In this document: positions 11,891-22,464 of the stretch, piece by piece
Numbering within the stretch: the stretch's first letter is position 1
How the letters are laid out: every line of letters starts with the position of its first letter
Assembly: GCA_025201705.1 (NCBI GenBank)
Contig: MU616651.1
Coordinates: forward strand, 1 to 64,000
Direction: 5' to 3'
DNA length: 64,000 bases
Source: Dissophora ornata
Lineage: Eukaryota; Mortierellomycota; Mortierellomycetes; Mortierellales; Mortierellaceae
The notes under the pieces: generated by a model
Seen by the model: only the letters and a program-made list of their open reading frames with translations
Databases searched by the model: none
Told to the model about the DNA's origin: nothing
Position numbers and translations under genes: made by a program

Positions 11891-12678
11891 CTCAGAGTAT
11901 GTGTGTTGACTACGAGCGGTCTCCAGAGTTGTGTGTGTGGTCGCTTCCTTAGATGTTGCTCACAGTCTGACAAATCCCGATTGGTGTGGTGTTGTTGAGG
12001 AAAGAGAAGAGTGGAGAGGGGTGGGTTGGACAAGGGAGAACAAGGGGGACAAGGCGGGACAGACAAAGACAGAAGCAGAGAAGGGAAGAGGAATGGAGCT
12101 GGGGGTTTTATGTGTACGGGCAGTGCGACAATCTTTGAGATTTTTGAGTTTAACTGCAGCCCAGCGATTATTATATTATTAAGCATACAGTAGTCCGACT
12201 GTCCAGCAAGGGGTGTGGCCCCTGGCAAACTCCCCCGCAGCGGGCGAACGCACCATCTCGCGCGATGCAAAGAGTAGTCTAGTAGAGCCATTCCCATGCA
12301 AGAAGCATATGGATCGATGTTCGATTTGTCACACAAACAGCGCAGACGAGACGCTACCATCACTGCCCCGTGTTTGATAGCGACCGCAGTCAGTCATCGC
12401 CGTTGGAGAGCCAGCAACAGCGCAGGCGCCCTCAGTCTTTGGTGCAGCGTGGCCGCGTCTGCGCAGCGCTACCACACTGAACTAATGTGAGTTTGATTGC
12501 TCGAGTTCACAGACCGACATGCATACAGAATGTCACTAGTCTATGGGATTTGCATCCCAAACCTTATTCCGGAAAATCAGCTGTGATCCCCAAACCGTCC
12601 ATCCCTCTCATTCCGTTCGTCTCTCCATTCGAATTGCGCGTTCACTCTGGCGACACTGAGCTTGTTGTAGACTAGACC
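11891..12678. other. Divergent promoter region between ABCC and AlkB-like genes
   Basis: Includes a purine-rich + strand (C/T-rich on the minus strand) at 12000-12110, consistent with the ABCC leader, and a C/T-rich stretch before 12679. Frames at 11827-12363 (-) and 12487-12675 (+) have no recognisable domains. Confidence 0.5.
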
Positions 12679-13824
12679 ATGGAAGAACTCGAACTGGAGC
12701 TCTTTGGGCCCTCTGATTCTGATCCTGAAGACTCTTCTGAGCACTCAGGCACTTCAACCCACCTCGCGGAAGTGCCTCAGTGTGTCAATAATGACCTGAG
12801 CATGGAGACGGACCCCATCTTTCGAAGCATTATGGAGAGCAGCGAGGATCCAGACACTGACACATTGCTAGACAACCAGAGTCGAGTCCAGTCACTCACA
12901 CTTCAACCTCGACATGAACCTCACCCCAATATACCAGGCCTCAGTATCCACACCAATGTCCTGTCGCATGCAGATCAGTCTAAACTCATGTCCCAGATCA
13001 CCGAAAAGAATTTTTTCAAAGGTGGCAAGCAGAATCAAGCAATGTGTTTTGGGAAGCGCGACCTGGCATGGCTTACGTGGCTCGAAGAGCGGATGTTTGA
13101 GACTGGTGTGCTGGAGGAGCCCCATTGCAGAACGGATTGGACTAGCCGTGCACCGTTATTTGATCAGAGTATCATGAATCTCTACTACCCAGGTATTATG
13201 AGAATTGTTCTAATGTGTATGTTGCCATGCATAGCAAGGGACACGTTCGATATCAGTTGACACAATTTCATGTCTTCCCAAAATGTGATTATATTCCACA
13301 GGCAACGGTATCAAGCCGCATGTAGATCTTGCACGGTAATCACCTTTAGCCGGGAATTAGCACAAAGAATCGACGTATTCTCGTAATACTCACACTACAA
13401 ACCTCCCTTTTCGTGGAAAAAAAACGCGTTCGCGTACAGCTTTGAAGACGGTATCATCGTCATCTCACTTTTGTCTGCCATCAACATGGATTTCTACCTA
13501 GCACTGAATCCCATGGCGCCAGAAGATCCTCCAGAAGGAGCCTCGTTGAAGAGCCCTGGCGCAACTGGGGTATTGCATTCGTCAAGTCAAACACAACGAC
13601 AGCCCAGCTTCACTGTCCGATTAGAGTCTGGATCCGTCATTAGCATCCAAGGACCTGCGAGATACGAGTGGGAGCATGGGATCCAAGAGACAACACAAGA
13701 TCTAGTGCACGGGGAGTGGGTCCGGAGAAAGGTCAGGGTCAGCGTGACGCTGCGCAAGATGCGGACTGCCGCCTGGGAAGTGGGGCCCAGCTCACTCGCA
13801 AACGGTGCTGCTGACCGCAAATAA
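12679..13824 (+). CDS. AlkB-like 2-oxoglutarate/Fe(II) dioxygenase
   Basis: Three exons, 12679-13192, 13302-13335 and 13440-13824, join in phase to give 310 residues. The 34-nt middle exon carries the iron-binding HxD (H178-V-D180) in 'PGNGIKPHVDLARFEDGI', which is assembled only after splicing. The distal iron ligand is H262 in YEWEHGI, and R282-V-S-V-T-L-R288 matches the RxNxTxR-type 2-oxoglutarate motif. The acidic N-terminal ~75 residues look disordered. The order of motifs fits the ALKBH family, which oxidatively demethylates nucleic acids or proteins. Layout ('NLYYPG.G...H.D') resembles the ALKBH4/7/8-type more than bacterial AlkB, but the substrate cannot be assigned. The start codon has good context (ACCATGG). 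Confidence 0.9.
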
Positions 13825-14402
13825 AGCAAATGCTAAAATGTCGATGTGACACTGAGATCCCTGCCAAATCCAATTCCAAATGATTGATAACGACGATGTG
13901 TGTAAGATGATGTGTGACCTCAAAGTTGCCCAGTCGATTGTGTCCCAGCGTTCGTTAACGCTTACAAGGAACAACTAACAGACAGAGAGATAAAAGCCTG
14001 GACCACACAAGAGCAAGGGGAGATTAACACGGAGATCTCCTTTACTCAGCCTAGTATAGCCGGTACGCTCAGGGCACCGGAACTCTTTATTTCCGGCTCT
14101 CATGCATGCCTTTTATAATAATGTGAGCTAGCTAAACAGACTCAGCGTCCAGTTCCCTCTGGGAGGTCCCTTTCGTATCTTAAAGTGTCCCATGCATGCA
14201 TGGAACTCCGCAAACCTGCAACAGTTTTTTTTTGTGCATTGTATCTTTGTTCATCCTATCTGAATATAAAAGAGAGTCGCCGGACAAACCAACTGCATTC
14301 TCTTCTTTTGCATCCCGAATTGCACTCTACAAATTTTTATTAACGAGTTTATTCTTTGAACGAGAAAACCCATCAGACAGAAAGAGGAAAAGGAAGCACA
14401 GT
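13825..14402. other. Intergenic region and promoter of the first coiled-coil gene
   Basis: Contains CATGCATG strings near 14102 and 14192 and a TATA-like box at 14265. Upstream of 14000 nothing distinctive was seen. Confidence 0.5.
14265..14271 (+). promoter_or_regulatory. TATA-like box of the coiled-coil gene at 14403
   Basis: TATAAAA about 130 nt before the predicted start codon and followed by a C/T-rich leader. Confidence 0.45.
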
Positions 14403-15692
14403 ATGAGTACCCAGGTCTATCGTCAAGGCATGGGCCAGGTACAATTATAACATCGCAATACTCCGTCCGAAAGCAATCATGATGGCAGATTAAAAAGAAC
14501 TAAACAAAATTGTATATTTAATAGCCCGTCTACCGAGATTCGAAAGTGCAACAGTACCACCATTTCGCAGAACACGATGATCACTATCAACCACAGTATC
14601 AGGGAAATCGGTATGGTGGTAAAGGACAGGCTACAGCATGGGAACGAGCTCATGTGTATTCTGATGTACCGCTTCATACAATCCAAGAAGAACAGGAGTG
14701 GGCTGCAAATCCGCTGAATTCTCTGACAGACACAGAGTTAACGCACGGTAACCAGCAGGAGCAGCCGATCTCGGATTCATCGACAGAATCAATGGATACT
14801 TTGCACAATGTGGATCTGAATGGAGAATTGGAGAAGATAAAACAGCGTCTACAGATCCTTGCAGGGTGAGTACTTGTTTTTTTTCTTATAACAATATCTC
14901 TTTCGCGCTCGAACTAACAAGTGAGAGTCCGGTTTATAACATTCGTCTTCTGTCACTTTTACAGAGATGCACAAACTAGCAGTGTGAGCGAGAAAGCCGC
15001 CCTTCTTGAGGTAAGGAGCACACTCATATTCCTTGACTTTTGCGTGAAATTTGTATGAGGCTTGCCTAACGTACCGAGTTTCCATTGAACCGATCTGAGC
15101 AGCTCGAGCAATCTACCGAGGCCCTGATCTTGTCGCGCAGAATGATGAATGAAAGGCAACATCAACTCATACTCCTTCACATCACTGACAGCAAGCGGTA
15201 TGTTGAGCACAGTCTTTGAATATGGACTCTATCAATTCTCGCAATCTTTATTGCTTTTACTTTTCCTTTTGACATCCTGCGTTTTCACTCTGTTTTCACT
15301 CACGCATCCTACAGGCCAAACCTTCAAGCAGAGCTGGCGCAGCTGAGCGAGAACAGAAAATTGATGGCGGAGCAATGGAGTACAGACATGGATGCTTACT
15401 ATCGCGAGTTCGTCGTTGCAGCCGCGGCTGCTGCCGTCGAAGCCGCTGCGAAAGCTAACGCTGAGCTCAGAGGTAAGCAAAAAGTCGCAAAAGCATGCAG
15501 GATTGGTTATATCGCCCACATCACTTTGACTGATAGAATCTGATTTCTCCAAATCTATCATCCGCTGTGCTCCATTACAACATGCATGAAGCCAAGTTGG
15601 AACATGACATCAGAATATTGAACGGCCAGATTGCAAATCTGCAGAGACAGATGGATGCGGTCGCCGCACGTCGAAGACGAATGCAGGCATAA
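14403..15692 (+). CDS. Coiled-coil protein of unknown function
   Basis: Six small exons, 14403-14438, 14525-14865, 14965-15010, 15103-15197, 15315-15472, 15592-15692, total 777 nt in phase and give 258 residues. The N-terminal third is polar and rich in Gln, Tyr and His. From about residue 105 onward the sequence is heptad-like: 'ELEKIKQRLQILAG', 'EKAALLEQLEQS', 'LQAELAQLSENRKLMAEQ', an Ala-rich helix, then 'LEHDIRILNGQIANLQRQMD' and an Arg-rich tail (RRRR). Heptad continuity across the last junction favours the AAG acceptor before 15592 over the TAG at 15538, which would stop early. No named family is recognised. A structural or scaffolding role is inferred from the coiled coil only. Confidence 0.65.
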
Positions 15693-16590
15693 TTGCGCCT
15701 CGGCGTAGAACTAAGAGACGCGTGGGCAGCTGTTGCACCCAATTTTCTCTGTGGTACTTGTTGCGCAGTTGCTATTTAGCATCAGAATCAGTTTTTAGTC
15801 AGAGTCTCTGCGCTACCACGGAATCGCCATAAAAGAAACAATAAAAGAAATGGGTGAGGGTATCAAGAGGAACGAATTAAATGAAACGTTACATGACTGA
15901 TATACTTGTAGACATTAGGAAGCAAGTCTACTAAGCTATGGCGCCTGGAGGTTATCACGAATAATGATCCTAATGACTAAAATACTCAGTTACTCGACCT
16001 CATCTCTCTTAAGTTAACCATGGCTGTGTCTAGATTATGTACGGCCTGGTCTAGCAGATTGTGCTTGAATTGCCTAGTGAAGCTCGCACTGTTCGATACA
16101 TCCACCCGTATTCAGATCCGACATAGTAGTTCACTTCTGCAAGGACCGGTCGCCTTGCACATAGACCAAGATACCGACTACCAAATAGTGTTTTCAGACT
16201 GGGTATCGAAAATAGCCAGGTGGCAACGCAAGGGAAAGGAAAGCTAGGAAGTAGCCAAGATCAATAGCATTCCGGCAAGAGAAGGGGGAAGAGGAAAGGA
16301 AGAGCATCAGCTCCATCAAAATCAATTGATATCAATGATTGAACACATTTCCCTGGGACAGACACTGTTTGTATCCTCAACTGCTCTCAAGCGCCATGAC
16401 ACCCCCCATCAATGAGCCAACGGGTACTGGAGAGGTTCTATGTGCTGATACTGGATCTGGAAGCGAGTCTGCAAAATGACATCCTCATGTAGAGTAGAGT
16501 ACATAAATGACGTTCTTGAGCGCCTCGTTGCATGCCTCTTTCTGTATTCCCCTCTCATACTCCTCTTCCTCCTCCCTCTCATTCTTCAGC
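15693..16590. other. Intergenic region, no supported gene
   Basis: The 75-codon open frame at 16020 shows no domain. The last ~40 bases before 16591 are C/T-rich and form the leader of the His-Asp repeat gene. Confidence 0.5.
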
Positions 16591-17010
16591 ATGATTACTA
16601 CGCGCACCATTCTTTTCCTGGGCATCACTTGGGCTGCTATCTCTTTCGCAAATGCTCAAGTTCCGGCTGCTCCTGCAGTATCGACGGACCCTGCTATGAT
16701 GATGGTCCCGCTCACGTCGCCCATGGAGAAAATGAAACCTATGACGGGGCCCCCGATGCAAATCCTGAGGGAAAGCAAGGTCGTAGGTCGTGACTGGGAT
16801 CACGATCACGACGGATGGGACCACGACCATGATGGATGGGGCCACGACCATGATGGATGGGGCCATGACCATAACGGATGGGGCCACGACCATGACGGAT
16901 GGGGCCACGGCCATGATGAATGGGGCCATGGCCATGACGGCTGGGGCCATGATGAATGGGGCCATGGCCATGACGGCTGGGGCCACGATCACGATCACGA
17001 CCATGACCAT

Positions 17011-17094
<84 letters not shown>

Positions 17095-17721
17095 AACCGC
17101 GAAGCTGATACCACCCACTCCAACAAATATCTCCCACTCCGATGCCCCGCTCCAGGGTTCTTCTGCGAAGCAACTCTCTTCGATTACGGAGCCTATTCCT
17201 CTTTCTCACCCGTGGACGCCGGTGCGCCTGCATGCCCTGCCGTCCGAACGACCATGGCCTCCACTTTCGGTGGCGGCGGCAACTTTGGTGGTGGAGCTCA
17301 AATTCCCAGCAACTACTACCTCTGCCAGGCTACAGCCCCTCGACCTATCCAGATCGCGATCTGTCCCCAGGGCGGCTGCCAAAACAACTACTGTCTCGGC
17401 GGAGGACCCGCAACGGTCCCTCGAGGAGGTATCTCCAGTGGGGACGGACTATACTGCGGCAAGACCATCCTACGAGAACTGAGCACTGCCAGTAGCCTCA
17501 GCCCTGGATATGGATCGACCATTGGTCTCATTCGAAGCGGCATCACCAGAGGTGAGCTTAGAGGAGGTGGGGAAACACAAGGAGGACAAGGAGGCAGTGG
17601 TACCGAGTACGTTCCTGATAACCTGTATTACTTTGTGGGATCGCTTGGTGTCAACCTGGGACCTTGCCCCGGCAGGTGTGTCGATGCTGGTCGAGGTGAG
17701 TCTGACTATTGTTCTTCGTAA
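16591..17721 (+). CDS. Secreted His-Asp-repeat protein with Cys-rich C-terminal domain
   Basis: The ATG at 16591, behind a C/T-rich leader, starts a clear signal peptide ending 'AAISFANAQ' (about 22 residues). Residues ~69-130 are degenerate heptads of the WGHDHDG type, followed by an H(DH)18 run encoded by 14 perfect GACCAC hexamers (17011-17094) plus variants. After it comes a Cys-rich, Gly-rich domain of ~200 residues with at least ten Cys, beginning '[17 protein letters not shown]'. Taken unspliced it ends at 17721 with 376 residues. A GT-AG intron is possible at the 3' end (donors at 17677 or 17696, acceptor before 17763) and would extend it to 17819 or slightly beyond; I could not choose. 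His and Asp side chains suggest metal binding or acid buffering outside the cell, but this is inference. No named family is recognised. Confidence 0.75.
16795..17094 (+). repeat. Coding repeat: WGHDHDG heptads then (GACCAC)n
   Basis: About nine imperfect 15-21-nt units (16795-16980) pass into 18 consecutive Asp-His codon pairs, 14 of them identical hexamers (17011-17094). Both parts stay in the reading frame of the secreted protein. Confidence 0.9.
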
Positions 17722-17725
17722 GCGG

Positions 17726-17746
17726 AAAAAAAAAAAAAAAAAAAAA
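17726..17746 (+). repeat. A21 homopolymer
   Basis: Immediately after the unspliced stop of the His-Asp-repeat gene; it would lie inside its possible last intron. Confidence 0.8.
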
Positions 17747-17910
17747 CGCGACAACAACAACAGCCGAATGGGTTCTGGTGCGTTCATTAGAGGCCCATTT
17801 TTCTGTTACTCAATGGAATAAAGAAATATCGATCCGAAGATGAACATCATACATGCAAATGTGTAGCATATATTTATTATGATTAGCTAAACGCTCAACA
17901 CCTGGCTCTT

Positions 17911-19214
17911 TCAGCGAAGGCGTCCACTGCTCCCGATGGGTGGCGGGGGAGGTGGCGCTCTTACTACTGGTAGTCCTGCTAGAGATGTCAAATCTAAAGG
18001 AATTGCTGTGATGTGGAATATAAAGTGGTGTTAACAGCACAGGTCAAGGTCAACCAGATGATGCCACGGTCATGTCCGATTTCTCCAAAGAAAAGACAGA
18101 ATACGTCTTGCGACAAAATCACTCTAAATAGACGTACAAGTTCCGCTAGAGTTTCCACTCGGATATGATTTCGGTCCAGGGTAAAGACTCAATGGTGGCA
18201 TAGGGAGGTCCCCTGTGGATCGAAAAGCCCATCGCCCCTCTATTGCTGGTAGCTCTGCGGGTCTGAATCCTAAGGTGCTAATGGGCGACATGGGCCGGTT
18301 ATCGGGCGATGGTGGTGCTGCTCGAGTTGGTAGTCCTGGCGCTGGTCTGAAGGGCGTGGTGGGCGACATTGCTCCGTTGTTTCTTGATAGTGGTATGGTA
18401 GGTGGAGGTGGTGGGGGGCCTGGCATTCGGGGTGACGCAGGTGATCGAAGTGCAGCGCTGGTGCTTGAATTACTATCAACTATCCGATAAAGGGGTATAA
18501 AATGGTGGATGGGGTGCCATCAGCCAACATTGAACAAACCAGGAGCAGCTCATTGAGATCTTTGATTCAGCGATAAGGTCATTCACAACCGTCGCGACAA
18601 AATAGGGGACACAGCAATGAACCCAATATGGAAGGGCTTGTAGGGGATTGTTGGTTTCCTGCTTGTTCTCCTGTATGTTGCATGCGTTCTTCTCTTTTAT
18701 CCCCATGACTTCTCGGATGGGCAGGCCGTAGTCCTTTTTTCCTGCTCCTGTGGTTCGGTAACGCATGATTGATATCAGCTTATGAAATATCGTGCTTTGA
18801 AGATTTCCTCGACTTCCAGGACTTTTCGGTTCCACCAGCAATACGGTCCGTTTAAGTTGAACGATACGGCCATTGACTCCGCAGGTCATTTCTACTCCTC
18901 CGTTATGTGAACATCGTTCCTTCGCACGTCCCATGCCTGACTTTGACGGTCGCTCCAATCGAAACGCCACAAATAAGGTTTTAAGGTACGACAGCCCTTG
19001 AGTGTAAGGCCTTCAGCAATTGCGAACACGAAAGCTTACCGACGGCAGGTGTGGAGCGGTCGTTGGTAATAACCACCTTCAGCTGAGCGCCAGTCTGGAT
19101 TTCCGAGAGGAGTGTACTTTGACCACTGGAGGGTATCGGTGAGGTGAGAGCGCCTTCAGTGGCAGCAGGCGTGTCTCTTGGTGGGGACGGTGGGAGCGGC
19201 GGGGCTGGTGGCAT
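17911..19214 (-). CDS. VRP1: Short verprolin/WIP-like actin regulator
   Basis: The N-terminus begins Met followed by Pro-rich 'PPAPPLPPSPP'. A WH2 actin-binding motif follows: 'LLSEIQTGAQLKVVITNDRS', very close to the verprolin/WIP 'LLSDI.KG..LKK.VTNDRS'. Near the C-terminus 'EGRWAFRSTGDLPMPP' and 'KSYPSG' match the WASP-binding segment of WIP, and the last exon adds RAPPPPPP. Minimal in-phase model: exons 19214-19040, 18419-18138 and 17993-17911, 179 residues. Known verprolins are several hundred residues, so either this is a reduced form or Pro-rich exons inside the 620-nt first intron were missed. An ORF in that intron (18476-18970) does not look Pro-rich. The expected role is linking WASP/Arp2/3 to actin at endocytic sites. 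Confidence 0.75.
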
Positions 19215-19275
19215 GATTTTTTCTCCTTCTTCGTTTCGGTATTACTACAATAGCTGTATGAGGTGAAGGGCAGCC

Positions 19276-19308
19276 GGGAAGGGGACGGGAAGGGGACAGG
19301 AAGGGGAC
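19276..19308. repeat. 11-nt tandem repeat, three copies
   Basis: Unit GGGAAGGGGAC, with one substitution in the third copy. It lies just upstream of the verprolin start, on the strand where the leader reads as C/T-rich. Confidence 0.7.
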
Positions 19309-19441
19309 AGAGCACAGAATGGCGGTTTGGTGAATGGGAATGAGAATGAGAGACAGAATGAGGGGCAGCAGCAATGGACTGTGGACCAAAGTTTGAGACT
19401 TTAAGGTGTGTCTGTGGAACCCGTGCTACAGGGCATGTCCA

Positions 19442-20644
19442 TCACGTGTGCGTCAGTTTATTAGTGAGGCGATTCATCCGTTGGATTAGAGCTGGGGATA
19501 CCGACTCATCAGTGCTGCCGTTGCTGCTGCTCGGGCTGTCTTTGGCTTCACTAGTGCCTGTCTTGTCGCCGGCGCTGATACTAGAAGTAGTCTTTTCCTT
19601 CGACCCAGGCGTTTGTGGAGATGGAGGTTGAGGGAAAGGCGCTGGGAGCCACAGATTCGAGAAGGGTATCACTGCCGCTTCGTCATTCTTCAGCAGAGGC
19701 CCCTTTCGCGTCAATCGGTCCATCCTACAGTTCATTTCCTCGAACGCGTCCTCGTGTTTGCTCCGAAGGTGCTGGATTCCGATGTCGCCACCATATTCAT
19801 ACCTTGCCTTCATCAAAGCCGCATAGGCCGGGTATTCAGTCCAAGACGTTGATCCAACGCTCATGATCATAAGGCCACCAATTGACCTGGCCCTGTTCCT
19901 GCCAAAGCCAAACAAATCCTGCACCTGGTCTCCTGTGTAAAACGTTCCTTTCAGACCACGTGGGGCACGCTCTGGATGCTGAAGGTAGTGCTTCCTGCGA
20001 CACTTGACACAAAGACGGACCGTCCATTGCATAGTTATCCTTGTGTCTTTGATCATGTGGTCGTCAACTTCCATCTGGACTGGGAGTGGAAAATTCATGA
20101 AGCCAGCGTCGAATCTTTGCTGATATGCGCCACGGCACTCTTCACACAGAACAAAGCTTCTGGCAAAGAGATAAAGCATGTAGACAGCAGGGTGATGGTC
20201 CTTCGGATGGAACTTCGCGAGGTCATCATATCGGATTTTTGTATTATCCACGAGGTCATCGAACCAGTCCTTCCACAAACGGAGACCGCAGACGACCTCA
20301 TACATCACCCTCGATACCCTTGAGAGCCTCGCCAGTTGAGAGGGAGGAAGGTAGGAGCAGACTACTTCCCAGATCTCCACGGGTACGTGGCGAGGGAGAG
20401 AAAGAACATCCAGAGGGATAGAGCCAGTGGTCTCAATGAATTCTTCAGACAAAGTCGTCGTCGTCGTTGTCGCTGTGATTTCGGTCTCGATGTCATGTTT
20501 TGCCTCGGTAATGTGTAGGACTGACCCCTCAGAGGGTCCAGCAATGTGGCGTTTGGTCGTAGACAATTCTTCGGCCTCGGAATCTCTACCATGCTTTCTG
20601 TCACAGGGAATCATGGCGGCGGTGTGCAAAGGGTGGTCGCTCAT
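19442..20644 (-). CDS. F-box protein with paired Cys motifs
   Basis: Single exon, 400 residues. Residues ~84-127 ('LPRHVPVEIWEVVCSYLPPS' through 'LRLWKDW') form an F-box, the Skp1-binding motif of SCF ubiquitin ligases. Downstream are two CxxC pairs, C167-x2-C170 and C212-x2-C215, spaced about 40 residues apart, which could bind a zinc ion. The N-terminal ~80 residues are polar with a Thr run, and the C-terminal ~70 are Ser/Thr/Pro-rich, both probably disordered. The target protein is unknown. An alternative start at the second Met (position 20614) would shorten it by ten residues. It lies 127 bp downstream of the secreted repeat-protein gene on the same strand. Confidence 0.8.
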   Translation of the reverse strand: MSDHPLHTAAMIPCDRKHGRDSEAEELSTTKRHIAGPSEGSVLHITEAKHDIETEITATTTTTTLSEEFIETTGSIPLDVLSLPRHVPVEIWEVVCSYLPPSQLARLSRVSRVMYEVVCGLRLWKDWFDDLVDNTKIRYDDLAKFHPKDHHPAVYMLYLFARSFVLCEECRGAYQQRFDAGFMNFPLPVQMEVDDHMIKDTRITMQWTVRLCVKCRRKHYLQHPERAPRGLKGTFYTGDQVQDLFGFGRNRARSIGGLMIMSVGSTSWTEYPAYAALMKARYEYGGDIGIQHLRSKHEDAFEEMNCRMDRLTRKGPLLKNDEAAVIPFSNLWLPAPFPQPPSPQTPGSKEKTTSSISAGDKTGTSEAKDSPSSSNGSTDESVSPALIQRMNRLTNKLTHT

Positions 20645-20771
20645 CCCATTTCCTCATTCTAATGTCCAGCTCATGAGGCGAAATTTTAGTTGCGCCACCA
20701 ATCTTTCTGTATGGCAATTCAGGTATTTATTTTTCTACAAAGTATGCTGCAAGGGAGGGGTCCTCAGCTCC

Positions 20772-21971
20772 TTATTTGAGGATCTGTGGGCGCCAGAGAT
20801 TGTACAGCTGTGCTCCAGGGTTAGTGTCATCAACGTCGAGCTCGCCAAGGAGCTTGCTCGTTCCCAGGCATCCCATGCAGACCTTGATGGCGTCCAATTT
20901 GAAGGCGGGGAAGTTCGACATCAGCATGACACTGTTCTTGTCGCTAGGAAGCGAGCCTACCATCCACTCGCTGTAGAGGCCAGGGTTGTTCGTGAAGTAT
21001 CCGACCTGATATCCCTTACCAGTGTATTTGTCGCATCCCTGGCAGACAGAAAGGTAATAGCCGGGAAGATAGATTGACTCGAATCTCGCAACCCAAAAGT
21101 CGCCAATTTGGCCCACGATGTGAACCTTGTACTGAGCCCAGGTGTCGGACACACTTGTAGAATGAGTCGTGGCAAGTCGGAAATTCTTGTTTGCGTCCCA
21201 GCATCCTTCACAGACGGACAAACCGCCACGGCCAGACCACTCGCTGTTGAGGCGGATAACGTTTCCGTCCTTGAAGGGAATGGTGCCAGACAACGTGGTA
21301 CCAGAGCAGGTGTCGGGAACACGGATGAGACTCGAGCGGTAGTTGCCACACATTGCCCTGGTCGGATTACAGGTACGGCAGGCAGGCTGTTGACCGTTGA
21401 TGCATTGATTATCACACTTGTTTAAAGCTGCATTGAAATCAGCTACGGTTCCGCACAAGTCGTCGGCACCGTTGGCAAGGAGCTGATACGTCTGAAGCCT
21501 CCTTATTTGTGCAGTGTTGAGTGGCAGCGCTGCAGCAGTCAAATAAATGTAGTAGAGAAAGTTTTTATCGCTCTCATAGCTCTGGTAGATCGCCATACGA
21601 GTCGGCATATCGGGAGCGTACTCGAACGTGAGAACGCCAGTACTGTCCACACCCTGGTTAATAGGGTACGACGAAATTTCTCTCCAGTTGATGCCGTCCG
21701 TCGAGTGTTCGATACCGACCGTAACAGAGCCACAGTAGTTGTTGATGACAGCAACGCTTAGGTTGTTATCGAACTTGAGCATATTGTATAGGAGATTCAC
21801 AACATCGATAGTGTTCTCGATGTAGCTGACGGCACTTGCGATAACCCCCCTCTTGTCGAGCCTGTGGCCGGGAATCGAGATGGAATCGGTCATGTTGAGT
21901 CTTCGAGGCTAGGCAGCGGCCAAGGTCGCCATTACGACGAGCATGGCCGTCGAGAGCAAGGAGAATCGCAT
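20772..21971 (-). pseudogene. Secreted three-repeat (possible beta-trefoil) protein with in-frame stop after the signal peptide
   Basis: Reading left from the ATG at 21971, 20 codons give a classic signal peptide (hydrophobic core, ending LAAA). The next codon is TAG (21909-21911), and the same frame then runs open for 378 more codons to 20772. A TATA box lies about 65 nt upstream. The body has a ~110-residue N-terminal part, a Cys-rich linker with six Cys in about 30 residues, then three ~50-residue repeats each with a VCxGC motif (VCEGC, VCQGC, VCMGC) and a Trp near the end. Threefold repeats of this size suggest a beta-trefoil, lectin-like fold (inference). A CAG-to-TAG change would explain the lesion. 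Alternatives: sequencing error, read-through, or use of the Met at 21893 giving a protein without signal peptide. No intron can remove the stop cleanly. Confidence 0.65.
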
Positions 21972-22033
21972 GGTGGAGGGAAGAGAGGGAGGGTGAGGGG
22001 AATGTTGTTTTTTCGCAGACAAGAAGCGGCTCC

Positions 22034-22041
22034 TTTTATAC
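22034..22041 (-). promoter_or_regulatory. TATA box of the secreted three-repeat gene
   Basis: TATAAAAG on the minus strand, about 65 nt before the signal-peptide ATG at 21971. It supports 21971, not 21893, as the original start. Confidence 0.55.
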
Positions 22042-22376
22042 ACGACAGGCCGGATATGCTACCACAACTCGGGGTGGTAATACCTGGTCGACTCTTCAAT
22101 CGAGAGGGCTCTCTTACATATGCAGCCACCTATAATTGCCTACCATTCATCTTGTAAAATTTGCCATTGGCGAAGCATCCTTGCTACCATTCCCATCCCG
22201 TGGAACTTTTGAAGATGACTGCTCATTCAAAGGCTAAGAGACCTTTTAAGTTACTACAGGAATAAAGAGCTTGCTGCTTAGAATAAAGGAAGGTGAAAGG
22301 AAATGGAGTTGTGCCTTTTATATAAAACATACAAACGCTCTTCAGCAATTCCTTGCAACATATTAGCCAGCTTGGG

Positions 22377-22440
22377 TATGTCAGCACCCGTATGTCAGCA
22401 TCCGTATGTCAGCACCCGTACGTCAGCATCCGTACGTCAG
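22377..22440. repeat. 14-nt tandem repeat with CRE-like core, 4.6 copies
   Basis: Unit TATGTCAGCACCCG, alternating CACCCG and CATCCG endings. The last two copies read TACGTCAG, whose complement CTGACGTA contains TGACGTA, the ATF/CREB-type core. The array ends 16 bases before a TATATATA box. Confidence 0.85.
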
Positions 22441-22456
22441 TTACAGACCCAACTTG

Positions 22457-22464
22457 TATATATA
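22457..22464 (+). promoter_or_regulatory. TATATATA box downstream of the CRE-like array
   Basis: Followed by about 140 nt of C/T-rich sequence and then ATGs at 22623 and 22675. The arrangement is promoter-like on the plus strand, but the gene it would serve is unclear. Confidence 0.4.

Noticed and set aside
16579..17233. Long minus-strand and alternative-frame ORFs across the His-Asp repeat (poly-Val, Arg-Gly, poly-Thr)
   Set aside because: They are sh​adows of the repeated GACCAC coding tract. Only the + frame has a signal peptide and a normal downstream domain.
18476..18970. 164-codon minus-strand ORF between verprolin exons
   Set aside because: Not Pro-rich, no domain, no fitting splice phases on both sides. 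Treated as intron sequence for now.
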